Shown piece after piece: positions 1 to 11,162 of a stretch of 64,000 bases of DNA. Source of the DNA: Neodontobutis hainanensis. Its lineage: Eukaryota; Chordata; Actinopteri; Gobiiformes; Odontobutidae. The stretch spans positions 1,415,001 through 1,479,000 of the forward strand of contig JALDNG010000049.1 in assembly GCA_024349245.1 (NCBI GenBank), written 5' to 3'. The notes beneath the pieces are model-generated. The model made no database searches. It was given only the letters and a program-made list of their open reading frames with translations, and was not told the origin of the DNA. Position numbers and translations under genes: made by a program. The number at the start of each line of letters is the position of its first letter. Positions within the stretch are counted from its first letter, which is position 1.

Positions 1-746
1 AATGCAGCAGAGGAGATTAGACCGACAAGAGGGCAAGATGGAAAAAGAAATGTTTGTAGGTAATGAAAGCAAGTTTTGTATTTAAGAATAAAAATAATCT
101 TTTGACTTTGTCACCTTAAATAGTATTTTGAATTTGGTAGTAAATAAATATTTTTCCGACACTGAAAGTAATGTACTATTTTGCATAATCACTATGGCTT
201 GTAATTTATAGATTATGTTCCATTTGGTGAAGTAACAATGGCCCCACCATGTCTCACCGCCAAACCCAGGAAAGCTCAGGACAAGTCCCAGGTAACATCA
301 ACTGTGTAAAGGGATAAAGTTATTGGCTTTCTACAATGCAATAACTAACTGTTGCATATTTTTTATGTTAGGAATATGCTAAAACAAAACAGTCTTATGT
401 AAGCCACTGTAACAATAAATACTAATGTATTTTGATTTATATTTAAACATTGTGCCTAGTGGTAATACACCGTTAATTTCTGAGCTGAACATGGCTTCTG
501 TGCTTTAGTTGTTAACTATGTTGTAATGTAATTCTTTTCTCTACTCCCAATCTACAGAAACCCTCAAAGGATCTTCTTCTCAACTCTCTGCTTGGTCACA
601 CTGCAGCCTCCAAGACAGCCAAGCCCTCTATGGCCAGACAGAGAATCATGGAGGAGGAGCGGGAGCGAGTGGTGAACGCCTATCGTCATCTTAAGAAACA
701 GAAACAGCAGATGCATGACGAGAGAAAGCGCAAGAACATTCAGTAA
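1..746 (+). CDS. ccdc137: Coiled-coil domain-containing protein 137, C-terminal part (partial)
   Basis: Three exons are visible: join(<1..59, 212..291, 558..746). Splice donors are at 60 and 292, acceptors end at 211 and 557, and the stop is TAA at 744-746. Exon 1 ends with one base of a codon that the next exon completes; the last junction lies between codons. The product is basic and helical. The segment around FGEV (exon 2), followed by a PP..LTA..R run, and the last-exon segment ARQRIMEEERERVVNAYRHLK match what I recall of the CCDC137 C-terminus. CCDC137 is a nucleolar/chromosome-associated protein reported to bind the retinoic acid receptor. The 5' part lies outside the window. A possible poly(A) signal follows at 972. 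The identification rests on remembered family motifs and is fairly secure. Confidence 0.85.
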
Positions 747-971
747 TTAACTTTTTACTGGAGTTGGACAGGAACTGAAATGAGTAGTCATGTGTTAGTT
801 TTTCTTTCTACCCTGATGATCTTGTGTATAGTTTAAGCTGTAATCAAAGATTTTAATCCTGGGGTCACAGTACAGGTAAGTAGAAGTCAACGTGCAGTGG
901 TGTTGGTATACATGAGCTCAACATTAAAACAGTTATCCACTAGATGGCAGTCTAGTAGAAAATAAGAAAAA

Positions 972-977
972 AATAAA
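972..977 (+). terminator. Candidate poly(A) signal of ccdc137
   Basis: AATAAA lies 226 bases after the ccdc137 stop. A second AATAAA-like site is near 1126. Which is used cannot be decided from sequence. Confidence 0.4.
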
Positions 978-2183
978 CTCTTAACAGTATATAAAACCAA
1001 ATTCATATTTATATTTTGTGTATGGATCCAATTAATTAGTCTTTTTAACATTTATCCAAAGTTTAATACTTTATTCGTTTGGGCATGAACATGGTCATTG
1101 TTTTGGGCATGATACAATAAACAAATCAATATAAAATTAAGTTAAAAAAAAATCTTTTTAGAATTTCATTCTCTTCTCTGTTGTCATTTTTGTGTATTCT
1201 GCTTGACCAGCAAAACCATCAGTCCTGCCTCTGTTTGTCCACAGTTGTCACAGCGACAAGATCATAGGGGACTAGCTGCTAGTGATTAGTATTGGAGTTT
1301 TGCTTGATGGAAATGGAGGGTTATTTAAACATCACATCCATGTGTACAAGACGGGTACCCCTTGTTTCATAAAAATAAATTTAAATATAAAATGTCCATA
1401 TTTGCCTGAAATGGTGACAAATACTAAATGAATAACAATATTACAAAGTAAAAGTTACATTTCTGCTTTTTAGTACATCAATGCTCACTAGTTTCCAGGA
1501 CGTGAGCAATTTTCTTCCTTAGCAACTCATGCTGTAGCTTGTAAAGGGACTAATTGGAAGATCGACTTCCTGACTCTTATACTCTTCAATGCGCATCACA
1601 AAAGACAGGTGATTGTAGGCAGCACATTTAATGTCAATTTTGTCTAATTTTATCTTTTTACTGTCCATTGCTGAAAAAAATTGTAACTATACTCTGTGTG
1701 CCCACTCCTGTTCTTATGCATCAAAACTGCTGCTGTCAACGTGCAGCCCTCATATTAAACTAATGTAAAAGACCTTTTTAAATATAGTGAAACTGCTGCC
1801 TGTTTGTCAGTCCATCATACTTTATGTAAATCAGTGTCCCTCCCTGTGTTCATGGTAATTCCAAAATTACATCCTCTTGCACTAAACTACCCTTTGAAGG
1901 CATTTACACATCACAACAACACATCTAAGAATATTTGTGTTTTTTATTTTAATAACTTAAAATGTAAAACCTATATTTTTATAAACCCATCAAACTTCCC
2001 ACAACATCTTCAAATGAATAAATATTCAATGTGTAACAACTGGTTAAAACAATAATTTCCTCTACCATAAGCTCAACAATTGCAAGTCTGTGTCAACAAC
2101 TAGTTCGGAAGGTTTGCTCATTTCCCAGGGGACATATATAAATGCAAATGTATTAAAGTATACTTGAGTTGCTTCTTTTAATA
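978..2183. other. Intergenic, tail-to-tail gap between ccdc137 and gprc5c
   Basis: AT-rich sequence between two convergent genes. I see no ORF with gene-like composition. The 83-codon ORF at 1804-2055 is low-complexity and has no splice or family support. Only 3' UTRs are expected here. Confidence 0.5.
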
Positions 2184-2189
2184 TTTATT
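2184..2189 (-). terminator. Candidate poly(A) signal of the gprc5c-like gene
   Basis: TTTATT on the + strand reads AATAAA on the gene strand, about 150 bases after the stop at 2342. Confidence 0.4.
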
Positions 2190-2341
2190 TTGTTATTTGT
2201 AAAAATATGTTCATGTGTGTCAACAGTGATAAAAGTATTCAAATGAATGCCGCTGCAGATATATTATGTTAGTCATGATGCGGAAAAAAACAGTTCAGTG
2301 TGCTCTTGTGCGTTTTTTCTTTCTGCATGCGCCAGATGCTT

Positions 2342-4174
2342 TCAGGACTCTGGAATACACAAAGAAGTGCTTGCTAGTTTTAAAGTTGGAGTGTTGGCCC
2401 TTGGGATCTTGACTTCATAATCCATCTGTGGAAAAACATAAGGACTTTTTTTAAATGATGGAATATAAATTTCTTCATTATTTTTTGTCTATTTTTTCCT
2501 TTGTGTGCATAAACATTTTGAATGTTCTTACCATAGATAGGCCTTTAGCTATAAGAGCTAGTTCAGTAGGCTGATAAACATTCTTTCTTAGCTGGCCATT
2601 ATAAACAGCATATGGGGACTTTGTGGGTACTGGTGGAAAAAATAAATAGTTTTATTCACTTATGCAAAATACAAACATCTAAATATATTGCCATTATTTC
2701 CAATAATGGCAATAACCCACAAGAGAGCATTGAATGTTTGTCCTAAACAGTGGGCTAAATGGTCTGTTCACTCTTCAGTATTTGAATTAAAACAAGTAAA
2801 CTTCTTGGGATACTGCAATAGGTCAAAATGAACACTACACTCCTGTGTACTGTGAAACAGCTGTTAGACTTTATCTACTCAAAGATACCACCTAATATTT
2901 GCTGTTATATACAGTAAGTGCAATTAAGGGAACATGGTTTATTTATGAGGCGCAGTGGCTCAGTGGTAGAGCGGTCGTCCTTCAACCGGAAGGTAGGCCG
3001 TTCGATTGTCCTTCGGCAAGACACTTAACCCACTTTGCCTCTAGTAGTGTTCCAGCTGTAACATCGGTGAATGGAAGTTTCATGTAATTCGCTTTGGATA
3101 AAAGTGTCTGCTAAATAACAAAATGTAAATGTATATAACTGTTCTGTCTTGTGTACTGTTATAACTAGAGTAAAACTGGTGCTTTGGTTCTGTACCTGTT
3201 GGAGATTCATCCATGGAGAATGCCTTGTTGTCCAGATACATGTTTTGTGTGTTTTTCTCCGTTTCTTTGACGACATTTTCAAAAACCAAGCTTCGGGCAG
3301 GATAGACATGCTCTCCATCAGGGGGCTGCTCCAGGTCTGGGTCCTCCCGGGTCAGTAAGCACATCTCTGGGATGGTGTACGAGAAGAGGAACACCCAAGC
3401 ATTGGACACCACAGCCACTGCCAGAGTTGCGTCATCCCATGTTGGATTTCCAACAGCTACATTCCCGTATATGTACATAACAATCCAAGCTATCCATATT
3501 GCCAAGCTAAAAAGGCCTGTCACCAGAATAAAAGCTCCATCTCTACGCCACTTCTTGTGCTTGTGGCTTAGTGAGGGTGCAGCCATTAGCACCACAGCAA
3601 TAAGCAGAACCATGACATATATTAGTGCCATGACAAAGTCTTTGTTAGCAATAACACAAGACAGGTCTGGCATAGGGAGATCACTGGTGGGACCCTTGAC
3701 CACAGTGAGAATAAGCCATTCTGTATTGATGATTACCTCAACCAACCAAAGTCCCATGGCGCCCAGGCACAACATCCAAGTCCTTGGACCTTTACCACGT
3801 CGTTCCAATAGTACAAGCCACAGCCCATGCATCACCAGGCAAGCCAGACATCCGGAGAATAACACCCCAAAAAGAAACCTCCGAGAAATACAAGTAGTGG
3901 AATATCTGCCCACGACAAAAGCAAATGTTAGGCCAAAAAGTCCCAGTGTAAAGACTAGAACACCAGCCTGAAGGGCCACCATTCCCTTCCTTTTCTTGTC
4001 ACTTACAAATGGCAGGGAGCCCATGAGGATAATAAACAGAACCAGGGAGGCCACTAAGCCACCTGCTGCTATGGCCTCCACTACAATCCCCCAAATTGTG
4101 GTTAGGTCACATAAATTAAAGTACACTGTGCTGACGTTGGGACCACATCCTTTGGGAGCGGTGGCTGAACTCAT
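2342..4174 (-). CDS. gprc5c: GPRC5C-like orphan class C G-protein-coupled receptor
   Basis: Coding exons are complement(join(2342..2425, 2532..2629, 3196..4174)), 1161 nt for 386 aa. The large exon carries all seven membrane segments, after a short N-terminus with Cys residues. Near its end is NKAFSMDE, a motif recalled from GPRC5C. The donor is at 3195-3194. Exon 2 encodes SPYAVYNGQL and VYQPTELALI, close to the GPRC5C tail, and the last exon encodes MDYEVKIPRA and stops. An in-frame TGA lies four codons before the chosen ATG and a splice acceptor (ag ending at 4193) just beyond it, so the start is well supported. Upstream exons would be 5' UTR. Human GPRC5C starts with a signal peptide that this start lacks. 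The retinoic-acid-induced GPRC5 receptors act at the plasma membrane and have no firmly known ligand. GPRC5A/B-type paralogues are less likely. Confidence 0.85.
2945..3133 (+). mobile_element. tRNA-derived SINE in a gprc5c intron
   Basis: A tRNA-like head has an A box (TGGCTCAGTGGTAGAGC near 2953) and a weak B box (GTTCGATTG near 3000). It is followed by a body and the tail TTCGCTTTGGATAAAAGTGT, then CTGCTAAATA, which is very common in teleost SINEs and LINEs. It lies antisense in the gprc5c intron between 2629 and 3196. It is not a functional tRNA: the second half of the tRNA does not fold into acceptor and T stems. Confidence 0.8.
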
Positions 4175-4219
4175 GGCTTTCCTTCAGATAGCTGCAACAA
4201 AAATGTTCAGAAGTGCCAT

Positions 4220-4222
<3 letters not shown>

Positions 4223-4274
<52 letters not shown>
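4223..4274. repeat. (AT)n microsatellite
   Basis: About 26 uninterrupted AT dinucleotides. Read on the gprc5c strand, they lie 31-82 bases upstream of the inferred splice acceptor at 4193, where the branch point would be expected. Confidence 0.95.
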
Positions 4275-4277
<3 letters not shown>

Positions 4278-4345
4278 GAATAAGCAAATTACGAGTCAAT
4301 ATCTCAACAACTTAAAGCAGGAACTTTCAAGTAACTGAGTTTAAG

Positions 4346-4453
<108 letters not shown>

Positions 4454-4823
4454 GCACGCGTGTACGAGCACGAACGAACAACAACCGGAAATGAATCTGC
4501 CGGTTTCGAGTGTTCCCTGTGTTCGCAGGATTCATTATCAACTTTGCCGCTAGTGTTGATTAGTTTACTTATGGCGGCAAATTAGAAAACGAGAACCAGG
4601 TTAACGAGCATGCACGCGGATGGTTCAGATAACAGTTTTTCTAACCCATACATTCATCAGCAACAGCCTGATGTGCAGAATTAGCCGCAGTTGCATTTGT
4701 AAGCTGTATAGCCTACAGTCATTTAAATGAGGTTTCGGGATCAAAACGCGCTGATTCATCGGACGTAACGGACCGTGTGTCAAGTCTGGGGCACCCAGTT
4801 GTGCAAACATTTTCCATTTACAG

Positions 4824-5059
4824 CAGGGGTCCCCAACAGTCGGGATGAATCCGGACCTCAAGAGGATTTGATCCGGACCTCAAGACATTTTCCATAATTA
4901 CAAGCACATTGTGGAAAATATATTTTTAAACCGGCACTTCTAGAACATATGCAGGCTACTCCGCAAGAACAAGAATCTTTTTTTCTTCTTTCAATCTTAA
5001 TGAACCCCTCACGGTGAGGAAATTAGCGGACCTCGATTGATTTTAGTTGAGGACCTCTG
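4824..5059. mobile_element. Short hAT-type MITE (Charlie-like ends)
   Basis: The left end reads CAGGGGTCCCCAAC and the right end, reversed, CAGAGGTCCTCAAC: 12 of 14 bases match. The 8-bp flanks ATTTACAG and ATTCACAG match at 7 of 8 positions, as expected for a hAT target-site duplication. The 236-bp element has no coding capacity. A direct repeat of CCGGACCTCAAGA occurs near its left end. Confidence 0.8.
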
Positions 5060-5459
5060 ATTCACAGTGTAGTCTCCGCAGGGAGCTCGTGACGTAAACC
5101 ACTCAGACCAGTTCTTATTGATTTTTTCACTGAAGATATTAATATTAGGCCTAATCAATTTCATAATGACAAAAGATAAGATTATAAAAAAGTTCTTCAT
5201 CTGTGACATCATTTAGCTACAACTGTCTTTGTTCTCATGTCATGTATCTGTGAGGACCCTGTTTATACTCCACAGAGGGGCTGGATAAAGGCGCGTTAGA
5301 CCTTAATAAAGCACTATTTGTATTATATTAAGATTATATTAAGAACAAATACACAAAAAAACATTAGATTACTACAATTTTAAGGTTAGAGATGTAAAGC
5401 TTTCAATTTGGGCGTCAGTTTTAACCGTGCTCAGGATAACTCCAGCTGACCGCAGCTCA
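5060..5459. other. Non-coding spacer
   Basis: Between the hAT MITE and the minisatellite. I see no gene, splice-supported ORF or recognisable repeat. Confidence 0.4.
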
Positions 5460-5794
5460 TGTCACCGGTGCGGTAGGATGTCACCGGTACGTGTCACCGG
5501 TACGGTAGGATTTCACCGGTACGGTAGGATTGTCACCGGTACGTGTCACCGGTACGGTAGGATGTCACCGGTACGGTAGGAATGTCACCGGTACGTGTCA
5601 CCGGTACGGTAGGATGTCACCGGTACGTGTCACCGGTACGGTAGGATGTCACCGGTACGTGTCACCGGTACGGTAGGATGTCACCGGTACGGTAGGATTG
5701 TCACCGGTACGGTAGGATGTCACCGGTACGTGTCACCGGTATGGTAGGATGTCACCGGTACGTGTCACCAGTACGGTAGGATGTCACCGGTACA
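5460..5794. repeat. Two-module GC-rich minisatellite with ACCGGT in nearly every unit
   Basis: A 335-bp tandem array of two related units: long GTCACCGGTACGGTAGGAT (19 bp) and short GTCACCGGTACGT (13 bp). Roughly 20 units are mixed in irregular order, with single-base variants (GATTG, GAATG, TATGG, CACCAG). Almost all units carry the palindrome ACCGGT. The array stands out from its AT-rich surroundings. It lies upstream of the gprc5c coding exons; no function is evident. Confidence 0.95.
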
Positions 5795-7237
5795 CCGAGG
5801 CAACGCCAGGGCTGTAGAGGCAGCCACCGGCAGCTCACAGACCACCGCCACGTTCTGGGGCTAAGGGGTGGTCTACAATAAATATTTACAGGCACACAGG
5901 CCACAGGTAGCTTGTGAGGTTGGAGTTTGCTGGGGTCAGCCGTTGTTTTATGCCGTGGCAAGAGGTGAGAGCACGCGAGGAAAGAAACATTGAAAGTGTA
6001 ATTGTTGTTTTGGCGTTACAAACGTAGGCAAAACAAAAATTTCCATAGGCCTAAATGAGGCTGCACAGAACAAGCATTTGCTTAATTCCCTGAGGACAGT
6101 GTCTATTATCAATATTATAGGCCCTGCATAGGCCTATAATTTCCATAAATATCGTTACGAGGCAGCACGGAACTTTTTCTTTAATATCCCGACGTCACTG
6201 TCGAGTTATCACAAAAACAGATCGGCACAACAACTGGCCTGGTCCACCTGTTCTCCCGATTAGCCACGCCCTGGATGTATGAACGCGGGCGTTTGAGAAA
6301 AAAACCCGATTCCGTCAGCACTGAATGTGCTGAAAGTGACATAGGCTATAGCCGACTTGATTTGTTTCTATAGACCTAAGATTAGGCTAATTAACATCAG
6401 CAGAAAGTTGTTGCATTAGGCAGTGAGACCTAAAGCTTTTAAGACCAACCAATTTAATGAGGATACAGTAAACCAATTTAGAAATTCATCATAAATAAAC
6501 ATTGATTAATTGTAAATTAGCTTACTGGTAAATTAAGAATTCCTAACAATAATAAGTAAATTGTAAGTAAATAAAGCCGGCTGCTACCATCTAAACTCAA
6601 ATAGCCTAGTCCATATCAAAACATAGGCCAATATAACAAAAACTTTAAAATCTCTTACTTGACTGGGATGCAGACTTTATAGGCTCCAACAGGTGACTAT
6701 CCTTCAAAGAGAAGTCCAAAACAGTACCTCAGTAACAATTTCTGACAAAAGGTAAACTATTGCTCTTTTATTAGCCCCTGTGTCCTGTTGTTGACTTGTC
6801 CAGGCCAAATATTTTCAAGACATGAGAGTGCCCGAGCTTACTCCATCCACCCTCTGCTGCTGTGAAGGCATTGAACCGTGTTATGAGCGGCACTAATGTA
6901 GTTATCCTGGTTACACTCAAGTGTGGCTATTGGCGCTGTTTCTTTACAGTCGTTGTGTGTTCTATCCCCAATGTGGTGTTTTGCAGCTTTGCATATCTGT
7001 GAGATTATGAACGGACCAGGCAGCTTAGCCTACTCTTAACAAAAGAGCCACTCACCTCACGGAGCACGGTGACCCATTTCCACCACAGTAGACCCTAATC
7101 CATGCACAATGTGAACTGTGACCTGCAAACTTTGAATAAAGTGGCATCAAATGTGTTTGATGATTATGGGACTCATGATCAGCAGCATGAAGTCTAAATA
7201 ACCAATCTGTTCACTGGATGTCGAACTCTTTTGTGAA

Positions 7238-7240
<3 letters not shown>
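5795..7240. other. Non-coding spacer
   Basis: No gene recognised. The ORF at 5752-5961 overlaps the minisatellite and is an artefact of it. Some stretches (6170-6300) are less AT-rich and could include 5' exons or promoter of the gprc5c-like gene, but I cannot place them. Confidence 0.35.

Positions 7241-7305
<65 letters not shown>
7241..7305. repeat. (ATC)n microsatellite
   Basis: About 21 perfect ATC repeats. The poly-Met ORF on the other strand is produced by this repeat. Confidence 0.95.
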
Positions 7306-7600
7306 TTGTTGCTTCCTTGTCATAAACCAGAAATTGTATTGATATCGCAGAGCCACCTAGTGGACAAAGCTGTTATTACAGGTTTAACAGGTGTTAAACT
7401 GAGACCCGTGACTTACTGAGATCTGTGACTCTAGGGGGCGCCTTTGCCGATTTCCCAAAACAGGAACCATAACTTTCTAATATTATAATATGCTATAATA
7501 TAAAATGGTCTGCACCATGCTTCAATTCAAATTCAAAATAACTTTATTAATTCCAAAGGGGGAACTTGATTTTTAGATCTCTTTAAATTAGTTGAGTCAG
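7306..7600. other. Spacer with a LINE-like 3' tail
   Basis: At 7521-7570 the sequence TTCAAAATAACTTTATTAAT followed by TCCAAAGGGGGA resembles the reversed 3' tail of fish LINEs. The LTR element begins directly after 7600. Confidence 0.4.
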
Positions 7601-8259
7601 TGTGACCGGTGCAACTCTGCGTTGTGTAGATTTTAATTGTCTATGGTGCATTCGGGAATCACTGGACACAGATGATCGCTCGAAGACTCTTTAATCTGGT
7701 CAACATGAAAATAACACAATCAACATGTGCCACAATTCTCCGGTCCAGCCCAAACTCTTCCCAACACGGGATTTTCAAAAGGGAAGAGAAAACATACCTG
7801 GTCAACATGAAAATAACACAATCAACATGTGCCACAATTCTCCGGTCCAGCCCAAACTACAAAGGAAATTAATATAATTAGCACCCGCCGCATTTTCCCA
7901 TCAATAAAACAAAACATCGACGTAACGTAAGTGCTCAATATAGACTTAAAGACAACTACAATAGCACAACAGTGATAAATAAAGATAAAATAATAACAAG
8001 AGGACACTTAAAACAAAGGATTACAAAAGATGACTGACCTCTTCCCAACACGGGATTTTCAAAAGGGAAGAGGAAGTCGTGACACTGGGATTTATAACAA
8101 TGCATTGAAGATAACACACGAAGAAGAAACAAAATGCGGAAGGAGCTGCTGGAGGACCAAGACAGCACAGCAATTCAAAACACCAGGTATATACAACACA
8201 ATGATAAGAAAACGACAATTTTGTGTAATTATAATAAAGTAATAAATGAACTGGTTACA
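7601..8259 (-). repeat. 3' LTR (left copy)
   Basis: A 659-bp LTR. About 60 bp (7696-7756) recurs 102 bp further on (7798-7858), and a 30-bp segment beginning CTTCCCAACACGGG occurs at about 7757 and 8040. Short ORFs in the LTR (7672-7872, 7822-8007, 7956-8242) recur in the other copy only because the LTRs are duplicates. Confidence 0.95.
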
Positions 8260-8275
8260 TTCACCCCTAAAATTA
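8260..8275 (-). other. Polypurine tract of the LTR element
   Basis: On the element strand the bases just before the 3' LTR read TTTTAGGGGTGAA. The purine run AGGGGTGAA fits a plus-strand primer. Confidence 0.55.
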
Positions 8276-8738
8276 CACAAAATACCAAAGGCACATAGCG
8301 TTGGTTGCCAAAAGAAAAACAGCCACATAAACCGTAGGTTCAGTCGGAATGAAAACCATCTTTTCAAAGATCAAGGGACAAAAAGTGGTGCCCTTTACAC
8401 CACAAAATAGCAACCATATACAACGTACATAGGAGCAGTGGAAACAAGTAAGTGGCCTAGCAGAATTACTAGCTCAAGTAACAATCCAAATAATGGAGGA
8501 CACAAATCAAATAGATATCACAGAAGCATTAACTCTATCAGTGCCAAACAGAGACTCAACCTGTGTCATAGACTCAATCAATCTACAGACTGGCTTAACA
8601 ATTCTACCAAATCGTGTGGTAAGGTTGTGACCCAAATCAGTGACTTGAGGGTCAACAAAAGGCTTGTCTGACTCATCACAAGGGCCCAAGGAAGCACGAA
8701 CAAACTCAGGGAGGAAGCACATGACACCACATCAGGCT

Positions 8739-11162
8739 CTATGCTCTCATTGGGCGACTGCTGCTGGACCCAGGATGAGGTGCGCTCAATGCAGGACTCG
8801 TTGAAACTCGGAGGGGCTCTGGGCAGGAAGAATACAGCTTCTCTGTCCATATCTGATATTCGGACTCATCCGGGGCAACACCAGTCACAGATAGAGCCTC
8901 TGTCACATCCAACGAACCATCCAACGGCAAGAAGTTGACTTGAAGAAGTAAGTTGCGGTGCACAGTCTTCTCATTACCTGCATGGTCTCTGATTCTATAG
9001 ATGTGGAGGTCTGGCTTAGAAGCAACAACATCATAAACCACTGCCTCCCACTTGTCCGATAGCTTCCTTTTTCCTTTGACTCCTTTATTCGCCAAGAGTA
9101 CCCGGTCCCCAACTGACAGAGGTAAGCCCTTGACCCGCTTATTGTACTGGTCTGACTGGTGTTTTTGTTCAACACTGCTGTTTCCGTGGGCCAAGATCAT
9201 GGCGGTTCGAAGATCATCCATGAGTGACTTCACATAGGTGTTGTAATCGCATACAGAGTCATCATGGAGGACGTTCTTAAAGAGGAGATCAACTGGTAAC
9301 CGTGGAACCCTCCCAAACATTAGGTAGAAGGGCGCAAATCCTGTTGTCTCATGAGCTGTGCAATTATACACAAACGCCAATGACTGAATCATCTGTGGCC
9401 ACTTCAGCTTCATTCTTGGGGGCAAAGATCTCAACATGTTCCCCAATGTCCTATTGAACCTCTCCGTGACGCCATTGCCCATAGGATGGTATGGTGTGGT
9501 ATGAGACTTGATGACGCCTCCCATTTCCAGCAACTGTGCCACCAACTCACTCTCGAAGCTTGAACCCTGGTCGGAATGGATGCGCTGAGGAAAGCCATAG
9601 ATGCAGAAGAACCCCTCCCAAAGCTTCTTAGCGACACTCTTCGCAGATTGGTCGTAACAGGGGAACGCATGTGCCAACTTAGTGAAATGGTCGGTCACCA
9701 CAAGGACATCCACAGATTTGTTGTTGCTGTCCTCAGCAGACCAAAAGTCAATACACACCAGTTCCAGTGGTGCACTAGTCTTTATATTCTCCAGTGGGGC
9801 TCTGGCGGACGGGTCAGGAGTCTTACTGAGAACACACCGTGGACACTGTCTTACATAGTTGCGAACATCTTTCTCCATGTCATACCAAAAGAATCGCTGA
9901 CGTGCCAATGACAGAGTGCGTGGCTGGCCTTGGTGACCGGCATTATCATGAATACCTGAGAGCACAGATGACTTTAGGGACTCTGGTACAACAAATTGGA
10001 AGCGCTTGTGCTTGGTCAAAGGGTCCCTAGTGACACGATACAGAATCCCTTCTAAAACCATCAGCCTGTCCCACTGTTTCAAAATTCTCAGGGTCTGTTG
10101 ACTCTCGTGGCAACGCTCGCGTCTGGAAGGCCTGCGTTTTCTGTTCACATAGACAGCAACCCTGGAAACCACTGTATCACTCTCCTGGTGGGACTGGAGC
10201 TCAAGTTTGGACAACACAGATGACAGGCAGGGTTCAGGCCCAACAACAGTGTTTAGATAGGCGACAAGAGAAGTAGCACGATGCCTGGACGCAACCTCCC
10301 AGTCACTGGACGCTGACAGGACAGTGGAAACTTCATCCTCAGACATTGAGACGTTGACCGCCGTAGAAAAAGGGGGATCGACCAATGACTGAGGCTGGCA
10401 GGTCAGATGAAAAGCGTCCTGCACAGACTCCTCTTTCACTTCAAAAGTCTGCTTCAACAGTTCAGCATATGGCTCTGAAAGGAGACGCTCGGCCAATGGT
10501 TTAACAAAAGGCTTCCGACTCAGAGTATCTGCAACAATGTTCAGTCTGCCGGGGACGTACTTGATGTCAAAGTTGTATGGAGCCAGTTTGGAAACCCATC
10601 GTTGTTCACAGGCATCCAGCTTCGGCTTGGTCAAGATGTAGGTGAGAGGATTATTATCAGTCCAAACGGTGAACTGATGACCTTTGAGCCAATGACTGAA
10701 TTTGTCACAAGCTGCCCACTTAAGAGCCAGAAACTCAAGTCTGTGAGCGGGGTACTTAGCCTGACTGCGGCTTAGGGACTTGCTAGCAAAAGCAACCGGT
10801 CTGGCCCGCTCTTCACCCTCTGGCACCTGAGAAAGGACGGCTCCGAGTCCATCAGTGGAGGCGTCGGTGGAGAGGATAAAAGGCTTATCAAAATCCGGAT
10901 GAGCCAGGACCACACAATTGAGGAGGGCACCCTTAAGCTGTTCAAAGGCCCTCTCGCACTCAGAGGTCCAGTCCTGCGGTGTCAACTGCCTGTACGTCCC
11001 AGGCTTGCCTCGGCCTTGAGCACCCCTAATGCGCCGCTTCTGTCCAGCAGTTAAGGCGTAAAGTGGCTTGGCAATACGAGCATGCAGGGATGAAGTGCTG
11101 ATAGAACAGGACCATCCCGAGGAAAGATCTGACCTTCTGCTGTGATGGAGTACAGCCATCAA
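8739..11162 (-). pseudogene. Pol: RNase H and integrase region (longest intact ORF of the element)
   Basis: An 807-codon open frame; the first ~35 codons precede the true in-frame homology, which starts near KPLYALTAGQ. RNase H shows the FILSTDAST...GLGAVLSQ catalytic segment, then WTDNNPLTYI. Integrase follows with a zinc-binding H...H..C..C finger (ending CPRCVLSK). The DDE core has Asp in CIDFW, Asp in IHSDQGSSF and Glu in NGVTERFN, and a basic C-terminal domain follows. The frame is intact, but the element needs the upstream protease and RT, which lie in other frames. It is annotated as part of a broken polyprotein, not a host gene. Confidence 0.9.

Noticed and set aside
2945..3020. tRNA gene
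   Set aside because: A and B boxes are present, but the sequence does not fold as a full tRNA and continues into a SINE body and tail.
3372..3971. 199-codon ORF on the + strand
   Set aside because: Antisense shadow of the gprc5c coding exon, without its own family motifs.
5460..5794. CRISPR-like array
   Set aside because: Units are contiguous minisatellite repeats of 13 and 19 bp with no unique spacers, in a vertebrate genome.
7147..7356. Poly-Met ORF on the - strand
   Set aside because: Produced by the (ATC)n microsatellite.
7672..8242. Small ORFs at 7672-8242 repeated at 14793-15414
   Set aside because: They recur only because they lie in the two LTR copies, with no coding signature.
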